A stretch of DNA of 64,000 nt, taken from Phyllostachys edulis. Its lineage: Eukaryota > Streptophyta > Magnoliopsida > Poales > Poaceae. The stretch covers positions 55,434,016-55,498,015 of the forward strand of contig CM070557.1 of assembly GCA_036346405.1 (NCBI GenBank), written 5' to 3'. Of this stretch, positions 56,831 to 64,000 are shown one piece after another; within the stretch, counting starts at the first letter, position 1; the number at the start of each line of letters is the position of its first letter. The position numbers and the translations under genes are program-made. The notes beneath the pieces are model-generated. The model saw only the letters and a program-made list of their open reading frames with translations. It made no database searches and had not been told where the DNA came from.

Positions 56831-57411
56831 CCAGGAATGGGCGAAAATGTCGGCGAGATCTGTACCAAACCTATGGGCCGGCCCAGTATTGCTCCGCCTC
56901 GGACACGCAACATCCTGATCCTGCGACCCGTGTTGACCCACTCCCGCAGTCTTGTACGCAGCTCCTCCTGTGGGCCGGAGATCGCTCCCCTCCCGTCTCG
57001 ACACGTGCTCGCCATGGGCAGATGAACGGAGAAGCGATCCTCCAGCGAAGCTTCTTCGAGAAGCCTCCTCCATCATTTCTTTCACCCTTATTCCTTCGCT
57101 GCTCTTAAAGTTCTTGTTCGAGGAAAAGAAGCGAACGATGCCTTTCAACAGATCCCTTCAGCTCATTTGTCTTGCGAATCAAAATGTGGGACATCAACTC
57201 CATAGACTATGTAAATTCAGCTACGAATTCAGTATATTTGGGCACTAAGAGATCCACCTCTACAAAACCAAATGCCCAAAATCAATCACTGAAAACAACA
57301 GTACACCTAAACTTAGTATGATTTAGTATATTTTGTTCTTTAGCACCAACAGATTTAACCCTGAATACCCAAATGTCCTAATTCAGTCAAATATAACAAC
57401 AAAATAACAAA

Positions 57412-58268
57412 GGGAAAATTAGCTCAGTGACATCGCGTTAGAGCGTAATCGGAGGAACGACACTCCGTTCGTGACGCACTGGAAAATAACATCGTGAACA
57501 CCAAGAAATTAGACGAATAACATCGCTGCTAGTTACTTCTGTTTCCAGAATTTTTTAAATATAGAATCTCAGCTCAAAAAATTATCAATTTTTTTGTGGA
57601 GTCTCCTGACACAGTTTAATTGCTTGTGTATTTTTTAAAAAAACTTTATACGTTCTGATTTTGTCTCTAAAATTCATTTAAGTATACTGTTTGTAGGAAT
57701 TTTCTAATATAGAAAATGAGGTCCAAACATTATGATTTTTTTCAGGCTCCTTACACAGTGTACTTGATTTTGTAAATTTTCCAGAATTTTACAAAATTTA
57801 AGTAATGCAATTTCATAATATCCACTGTGTGAGGAGTCTAATATTTCATAATGTAAGGACATTATGAAATTTTATTAATTAATTTTGTAAAAAATCTAGA
57901 AAAATTACACAATCAAGTCCGCTATGTAAGGAGCATAAAAAAATTCATAATGTTTGGACCTCATTTTATATATTAAAAAATTCCCACAATCAGTATACTT
58001 AAATGAATTTTAGAGACAAAATCATAACGTATAAAGTTTTGAAAACAATACAAAAGCAATTAAACTGTGTCGAGAGGCTCCAAAAAAAAATTGATAATTT
58101 TTTGAGCTCAGTTTCTATATTTAAAAAAATTCTGGAAATGGAAGTAACTAGCGGCGATGTCATTCGTCTAATTTTTTGGTGTTCGCGATATTATTTTCCA
58201 GTGCGTCACGAATGGAGTGTCATTCCTCCGATTACGCTCTAACGCGATATCACTGAGCTAATTTCCCC
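57412..58268. mobile_element. palindromic (foldback) MULE, 857 bp
   Basis: The left half is an inverted copy of the right half almost to the centre: GGGAAAATTAGCTCAGTGAC on the left, GGGGAAATTAGCTCAGTGAT on the opposite strand at the right, and matching inner words (AGTATACTTAAATGAATTTT and its complement). The 9-bp TSD is AATAACAAA / ATTAACAAA (57403-57411, 58269-58277; one mismatch). Copy A of the segmental duplication shows the unoccupied site. No coding capacity; arms are about 400 bp. Confidence 0.88.
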
Positions 58269-58523
58269 ATTAACAAATAACAATGTAATTCAACTTCATT
58301 TCGAGCTAGCTTGGATATGAACCAATTTAAGCTATCATCAGAAGCCCAAATCTCCCAACACAATTACAACATGCTAAAGTACATGAGTGAGCAATGTATG
58401 CGGTTGCATATAGACTCAAATTCCTTCACCCCTAGGCCTTAAATCCACTGCATACATAGTACCGTGTATTTATACTTGAAGACATTTTTACGTACACCCT
58501 GATTCAACAACTATTTATAAGTT

Positions 58524-59574
58524 GCGTAATGATATCAGGCATACGTCCGTACGTTGGACTAAAAATCGGACGTCTCCGCCACCTTCTCCCTATACAACTA
58601 GTTACACCCTTTTTACTCGGCTCCCCTAACCCAATCCATGCGTGCGTGATGGATTTGGGCCTATAAAAAAATGTTCACCTAATGTACGGACGTATGCCGA
58701 TTGATTCGAGGCTACATTATGGTCTTTTTACGTATTGTTCACCTAATTATGTATTCCGTACGTTGTTTATGTATATAGAAAAAAAGTTGCATACGGTTCA
58801 CGGTGATGTTGCAATTTTTTCCAACGCGTTTTTTCCAAATGCTTTGTTTTGATTTGTGATGTTGCAACCGTTGTCTAGGGATGTTGCAACCGTTGTCCGG
58901 GGATATTGCAACCATTGTCCTAGCATGTTGCAACTGTTGTCCGGGGATGTTGCAACCATTCTTTGGAATGTTGTATCTGTAGAAAAAAAATGTTGCATAT
59001 GTAGAAAAAAAATGTTGCATCTATAGAAAAAAATATTGCATATATAGAAAAAATGTTGCATACGATTCACGGCGATGTTGTAATTTTTTCCAACGCAATT
59101 TTTTCCAGATGCTTTGTTATTCCTTTTAGTTGTGCTCCCTGGGAAACATGGACATACGGAAGGTGCAGCTCAAATAATTAATTGGCACGTCGTGACTAGC
59201 TTAGTCACACATACACCTCCTGTTTCCACGGCCACCGAATAGTTGATGAACCTAATAATGTGTGAAGACAAGGTAGTCAAGAGAGACAAGGTAGCATTGC
59301 TACTTAAGAAGACAAGGTAGTTAGGAGAGAGCAAAGTTCATCACGTGAAGAAACAGAGAAAGTAGTAGGGGGCGCAACAGTTCTAGCAAGTAGCAACATC
59401 ATGTGTGAAGACAAGCTCTACAGCAAAGTTACATCAGCGGGTCCCACAGGTTGGGATTATTTCACGAGAAGACAACCGAAGTGAAGAATCAAAATGGCTT
59501 CTTTCAAATCAGCCAAACAGAACCAGCGTCCGATGCTAGCCTTTAAATCGGACGTACGGATACTAGTTGCACCC
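58524..59574. mobile_element. minisatellite-bearing MULE, 1051 bp
   Basis: Flanked by a perfect 9-bp duplication TTATAAGTT (58515-58523, 59575-59583), and the empty site is present in copy A. The right end read inward is GGGTGCAACTAGTATCCGTA; the left end GCGTAATGATATCAGGCATA keeps weaker similarity, with CGTCCG at the same offset in both. The interior has the same TTGCAACCGTTGTCCGGG minisatellite, TTTTTTCCAACGCG and TTTCCAGATGCTTTG words as the element at 6589-7860, so the two belong to one family. No transposase. Confidence 0.85.
58855..59060 (+). repeat. two adjoining minisatellites (22-23 bp)
   Basis: Five copies of GATGTTGCAACCGTTGTCC-type units (58855-58975) are followed by about five copies of AATGTTGCATCTATAGAAAA-type units (58970-59060). 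Confidence 0.85.
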
Positions 59575-59670
59575 TTATAAGTTTGCATGATTGCATCCTA
59601 CCACATCAAACCACAGAAAAATAGGGCCCTCAGAACCCAATCGACCACTGCACGATCACAAAAATATCAC

Positions 59671-59940
59671 ATAGAAGTGGTCTCCGCGTCGGGCCGAGCT
59701 AATCGGGGTTCGAAGTTTGGAGAGATGCGTGCGATCTGGATCTGATGAGCAAAGCGGGTGTTACGTTTTTGGGCCTTGGGACCGACTAGCTAGTGGGCTG
59801 GCCCATCAGTAGATTACTTTTGGGCTGGGCTGTTGGACCGATAGAAAAACCGATTTTTTTTAAAATAATATTTTTTTAAAAAGATATTTACAAAAATAAA
59901 TAGCTGCCCCAAAAAATTACAAAAATGTGTCCCTGTCGAC
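59671..59940. other. intergenic spacer
   Basis: Contains TGGGCTGGCCCA-like palindromic words and AT-rich DNA; no gene seen. Confidence 0.4.
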
Positions 59941-59945
59941 AGGAA

Positions 59946-60073
59946 CCTATCGCTAGTTGAACTGGCGATAGGGACCCTCTCGCCCCCCTGTCGCCGGTCC
60001 AGGTACCTGTCGCCAGTTGAACTGGTGACAGAAAATGATCAGTCTTCTTGTCGCCATTTGAACTGGTGACAGG
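59946..60073. repeat. three tandemly spaced hairpin palindromes (CCTGTCGCCAGTTGAACTGG type)
   Basis: Units at 59946-59972, 60006-60031 and 60048-60073 each form a stem of about 12 bp with a 1-3 base loop (CTGTCGCCAGTT facing AACTGGTGACAG). Spacing is about 60 and 42 bp. They precede the MULE transposase remnant by 290 bp. Confidence 0.75.
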
Positions 60074-60362
60074 AAGATTAACCCTATAAAACCCTCTTGA
60101 AACCCTAAAATTCGGCATAGGACTCACTTTTATTCAGAAAAAAGAGAAGGAAAGAAGAGTAGAGGGGAGGAGAGAAGCTAGCGAAGCGCTGCCCGTCCGG
60201 TTGCCCACCTCTCGTGTAATTTTTTTAACCTAATGGATTACATAGTTTTAGATATACGGTTATGTAGTGCAGTATGTTTTACATAATAATTTTCGGTGTG
60301 TAGTCTAGTTTTAGATATGTGGTTAATCGTGGAAATGTTATTTATGTTGCAGTACGTCAAAT

Positions 60363-60785
60363 ATGTCCGACGTCGCCAATTTCAAAATTTACTATGGTCA
60401 AGGGACTATTATGGAGGGTCCCGAGGGGATTGATTTGCGTTATTTCTAATCGGCGACCGTGCCCCTACCAAGACCAGAGTAGCGCACGTGGGGCGTTGTG
60501 ATGCAGTGGTTGTTCCATACATTCCAAGTGGACCGTGATGTGTACGATCTGAGATTGAGTTGCTTTGCTCTGCGGGTAGCACAGTCCACATATTGGGAGT
60601 TAGTGCAACTAAAGGAAACAAATTCATGGCAGTCATATGTACACATGGCGAGGGAGGGAGGGTGGAAATTGGTCCTTCTGATCCAGGCATATGCCAAACT
60701 GACTCATCCATCCGCGGCTGAACAAGAAGGGGTGCTAACGCCGAATAAGAAGTCGGGGACTCTAGCCACAAATACAAGTATATAA
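60363..60785 (+). pseudogene. probable MULE transposase N-terminal remnant
   Basis: An ATG after a good acceptor (TTATGTTGCAG) opens MSDVANFKIYYGQGTIMEGP, which I associate from memory with N-termini of rice Mutator-type transposases. Two in-frame stops follow (near 60448 and 60478), then the same frame is open from 60498 (MQWLFHTFQVDRDVYDLR) to 60785, with a small frameshift near 60782 before FLIFVDEDPAE. The catalytic DDE core, zinc knuckle and SWIM domain are missing because a long LTR starts at 60836. The family call is from memory and could be wrong in detail. Confidence 0.5.
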
Positions 60786-60835
60786 TAGCCAAGCTCCGGA
60801 GTTCTTGATCTTTGTCGATGAAGACCCTGCGGAAG

Positions 60836-63800
60836 TGTGACGACCCAATCCTAGGGCACCCGAGAGATCCTTCAGGACCTCTGGAAAGTCCATCAGGACC
60901 TCCCAGGAGGTCCATAAAGGACCTCTTGGGCAGTCCACCAAGACCACCCAGAGGTCTCAAGAAGACCTCTGGAGGTCGAGAGAACATGACCCGAGAGAGA
61001 GTCTTAGAACCGGGGCACCCACGACCTGCCATAGCCACACTTAGGAACAAGCGAGGAGGTCAGGGCTCACCAAGACCACCCACGACCCTCCAGAGGAGGT
61101 CGTGGAGATCTGGGACTTCCTCAGAACCTCACACGCTCATCCCTTTGTGAGGACATAGAGGTCGGAGCCCGCTCCAGGGCCCTCTGTGAAACTCGAGCTA
61201 GTCCCAAGGATCATGGCTAGCTCTTCACAGCACAAACACATTGGTGGTGACATCCAGAACACACCTTTATTCAAACAAAGCATTTACAAAGTTGTTTACA
61301 AGGTGGCCTTGGGCCAAACATAAATACATAAAAGCAAAAGAACTCAAAAGGGTCCATCAACACGCCACAGGCAGCTGACTGGAGGGCATAACCTAGCTGC
61401 TTTGATCTTCTTCATCGACAAGATCTTCTCTGGCAAAGATTGCAATGAGCAAGAGTGAGCACAACAACCGTGCTTTCGCAAGTTACACCTGTGGGTTAGC
61501 AACATGACATGCATAGATGGATAATCAAAGGATGGCATAATATGGTTATTTTGCACAAAGCCAATTTTCTTTCAAATACCATTACTAAGTTCCAAAGCGA
61601 TCTTTAATAGCTAAAATTCATTTAGCAAAGCAGTTTTTTCGATGGAGTAGCATTCATCAACGAATTGGTGAAGGATACCCTCCTGACATTAGGCTCCCTG
61701 CCCAAACCCATGGGATAAAATCCCAAAAATAGTTTTAGCAAACATTTCTGGAAACCCCAAATCCAACATCTAACTTCAAGTGGCCTTTGCCAGCATGTCC
61801 TTGACCGTGGACACGGCTATTCGAATAGATTTAACTCTGCAGAGGTTGTGCACTTTACCCACACGACATGAGTACTCTAGTTTGTCCCAAGCATTCGTCA
61901 ATGCCACCTCTCACTTCCAAAGGTAAGAGATCTAGAGCTCATGACAAGGCCTTTACAATGCATTGCTCCACCACACCTCTCCTTGCTAAGGTTTCACCCC
62001 TGTGGATAACAATCCCATGAAGCCCCTCTTGCACCAAAGGGGAACGATGGGTTATAAAAGACCATTGGCCAAACAAGACCTCCCACACCTCCAATGGAGC
62101 AAAGATATGGTAGAGTTTTGCAAATTAATCGGCCAGTCCCACGCCCCGGATCGAGACGTGGTTGCACGGTTTTGGCAATGGCCCATTATAGGCCTAGCAT
62201 TGGTCGCTCAAAGACCGGTCCTCATATGACTAGGGCAACTTTCACAAACCCAAGGGCATCGATCTACCATAAAGGCACGATCCGTGCATGAACTTGCACC
62301 AACCAAGCCAACCAATTCGCCCAGGTCCCAATCCATTTTCATTTTCCTTGCTTCCCCAAAGAACATTTTCATCCTTCCATGACAACCCAATGTCATGGTA
62401 AAAATATTTTAAGCAATATTTGGTTATGTTGGTAAAGATTTCCCCAAATCAATACTTTTGGTCTAAGCTTGACTAAGCACCGATTTTTCAAATGGTTTTG
62501 GTTCACACTATTGCATGACCCAAGTTTGACCTAAAGGTGACAATGAGTTTAGTCCAAAGTCAACAAAGGCCATACAAAGGAAGTAGGTATAACTATGAAT
62601 TTAAACCGGTATTGAAATACTTGGTAAAAATAAGCATGCATTACACTTTGAAACCGAACATAATTAAGTTGAAGTATTGGGTGCAATATGATCAAGAGTG
62701 TAACTTGCCTTGCTCACTACTTTGAGATTCCTCCTCTTGAGAATCCTCGACTTTCTGAGTCTTCACAGCCTACAAGTATAAGAGGCGGTTTCAAAGAAGG
62801 CTCAAATGAAGATCCAACAAAGATCCAAATAAAGAATCAAGAGAACTCCAGAGAAATCTCAAAACCCAATTAACAAAAGAATATTGCATTTAGATTAGGT
62901 TCTTTTGGAGAAGGTCTAACTCATCGGAGGAGAAGGAGGTCTTTAGAAAAAGGCCCCAAAGGTATGACCTAAGGCTGCGGCAGAGAGGTCTGAGGCAATG
63001 GTGCTTGCACAAGGTCGAGAGAGGAGGTCCTCACCCGAGCACCATAGAAATCCCAAAAAGTGCACATGAGAAGGTCCTGTGAAGGACATGACCAGCTCGG
63101 TGTAGTGGTGAACTCAAGAGTGGAGGAGATCATCAAAGAACTTACCGAGGACCGTGGCTATGGATGAAAGGGAGGTCGAAGAACCAAGCTCTCCTGGAAG
63201 GCCTCGATCCAAAACCGAGAGGGTGAAAATGGAGAAGGTGGAGTGGTGGAATTTCTTAGACAAGTTGTAGTCAAAGTGGTGAAGAAAACTAGAAATACAC
63301 GAGTCCGGATAAGTATAGAAATGGGTCAAAGGTAGGTGAGTGGCGAGGCGGATGTCACCGCCACTCTGACAAAAGGTACGAGGAAGGACAATGTATGTTG
63401 CTTGGAAAGGAACAAAGAAGTATGTCGAGTACAATTAAGTGACCCAATTCAAAGTAAACACCACGTATCAAGATGCATTTAATGTGACAAGACACGCATT
63501 AAATGCCCCAAGATATTTACGTGGCGGAGGAAATGAGAATGACCGAGGTCATCAAGTGGGGCCACCAATATAGGAACAATCGGGTCAAAATGGGAGGTCT
63601 TGACCCACAATAGAGGTCCTCGAGGAGGTCTAAAGGTCAAGGAGGTCCAAACATGCAAAAGAAGTCGGACATGGGGAGGTTCCGACGGTCAGATCAACAA
63701 AGGAGATCCCGACGGTGAGGATCTCATCAAAGGAGGTCCGCGAGGAGGTCCCAAGCCGCCTCTCTAAAAGCCACGGAAGGTCTTGGGCAGGAGGTCCAAG

Positions 63801-64000
63801 GAACTTCTAAGGAGGTCCCGTGGTTGAGATTAAAAGTGAATTGAGGTCCAGGCGGTTGGATCTCCAAAAGGAGGTCCACGGCCAAGATCAACGTCTTGAA
63901 GAGGTCCATGCGAGGAACATAACGCATGTGGAGGTCTAGACCCTTGGATTGGAAATGGGAGGAGGTGCGGACCGCCAGATCAAATCGAGAGAGAGGTCCA
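60836..64000 (-). mobile_element. long LTR of a gypsy-type retrotransposon, minus strand, runs off the window
   Basis: The left edge TGTGACGACCC fits the inverted terminus of long grass LTRs and interrupts the transposase remnant. An AATAAA polyadenylation signal on the minus strand (61271-61266) with downstream GTGTT sequence supports orientation. Parts near 61.8-62.05 kb resemble the LTR at 40264-43334. The motif GGAGGTCC/GAGGTC is repeated dozens of times, mainly at 60.85-61.17 and 62.9-64.0 kb. No coding domain is visible in 3.1 kb. Whether it is a solo LTR or belongs to a full element cannot be seen. Confidence 0.6.

Larger units (their letters stand above)
50265..57195 (-). mobile_element. 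near full-length LINE (L1-type), minus strand, 6.9 kb
   Basis: Flanked by a 15-bp target duplication AACTCC(A/T change)AGACTAT at 50250-50264 and 57196-57210 with one mismatch. It ends on its own strand in GGGTTTCCCCCGTTC plus an A7 tail. ORF1 is at about 56830-53950, ORF2 (endonuclease, RT, zf-RVT) at about 53700-50600. Both are broken by stops and frameshifts. The GC-rich 5' end (56.5-57.1 kb) is kept, so this is a full-length insertion that has decayed. Confidence 0.92.
50082..59670. repeat. segmental duplication, copy B, interrupted by three transposons
   Basis: Begins TATGTTCAACC and ends near AAAATATCACATAG. The original 0.75 kb is expanded to 9.6 kb by a LINE (50265-57195), a palindromic MULE (57412-58268) and a minisatellite MULE (58524-59574). 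Each junction matches continuous sequence in copy A. The copies share words such as AGTATATTTTGTTCTTT.GCACCAACAG but have many substitutions, so the duplication is not recent. Confidence 0.85.

Noticed and set aside
1..64000. tRNA and other structured RNA genes
   Set aside because: I looked for the tRNA B-box-like GGTTCGANNCC with a matching acceptor stem and found no convincing case; a covariance-model search would be needed to be sure.

Overview
The window is nuclear DNA of a grass, almost certainly rice (Oryza) or a very close relative. The evidence is spliced genes with GT/AG introns, telo-box promoters and a very high load of nested plant transposons. The LTI6/RCI2 peptide (56 aa) fits, as I remember it, rice LTI6A, and a CBF5/dyskerin gene follows it, which would suit chromosome 7; that placement is from memory and was not searched.

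Host genes. Three are confident: an LTI6A-like cold/salt-induced membrane peptide (3059-3340, +, one intron), the H/ACA snoRNP pseudouridine synthase CBF5 (8969-10774, -, intronless) and a GeBP/storekeeper-type DUF573 DNA-binding protein (34740-35885, +). Two further minus-strand genes are visible only as short phase-compatible exons and I do not recognise either: one at 13.15-14.1 kb (coiled-coil-like) and one at about 44.0-49.8 kb, which carries a whole copia element in an intron. A four-exon, frameshifted fragment of a SMARCAL1-like SNF2 ATPase lies at 39.2-40.1 kb.

Layout. 0-1.8 kb: 5' end of a minus-strand copia element with its 5' LTR. 3-4.2 kb: LTI6A. 6.0-7.9 kb: a MITE and a Mutator-like (MULE) element holding a 22-bp minisatellite. 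9-10.8 kb: CBF5. 13-16 kb: unrecognised gene and GC-rich DNA. 16.2-18.1 kb: a Tourist-type MITE and a GC-rich Pack-MULE-like element, both with target duplications. 18.5-19.5 kb: truncated LINE. 20.5-34.5 kb: a MULE with about 240-bp inverted repeats that has been split by a 10.8-kb minus-strand, gag-only LTR retrotransposon with Sirevirus-like features. 34.7-36 kb: GeBP gene, starting only 200 bp from the MULE edge. 38.3-40.1 kb: tandem duplication and SNF2 fragment. 40.3-43.3 kb: long LTR with two TGGTCGA arrays. 44.6-48.4 kb: copia element lacking reverse transcriptase. 48.45-59.7 kb: a duplicated 0.8-kb segment whose second copy was hit by a 6.9-kb LINE, an 857-bp palindromic MULE and a 1.05-kb minisatellite MULE. 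59.9-60.8 kb: hairpin repeats and a MULE transposase remnant cut by another long LTR that runs off the window.

The host genes do not form a functional unit. The most informative content is the insertion archaeology: nine elements have readable target-site duplications, and an uninterrupted paralogous copy serves as an internal empty-site control for three of them. I see no clearly new biochemical system. The best candidates for novelty are the PBS/LTR-junction-like repeat array inside the gag-only retroelement, the two minisatellite-bearing MULEs, the twin arrays around an LTR promoter, and the two unrecognised spliced genes.
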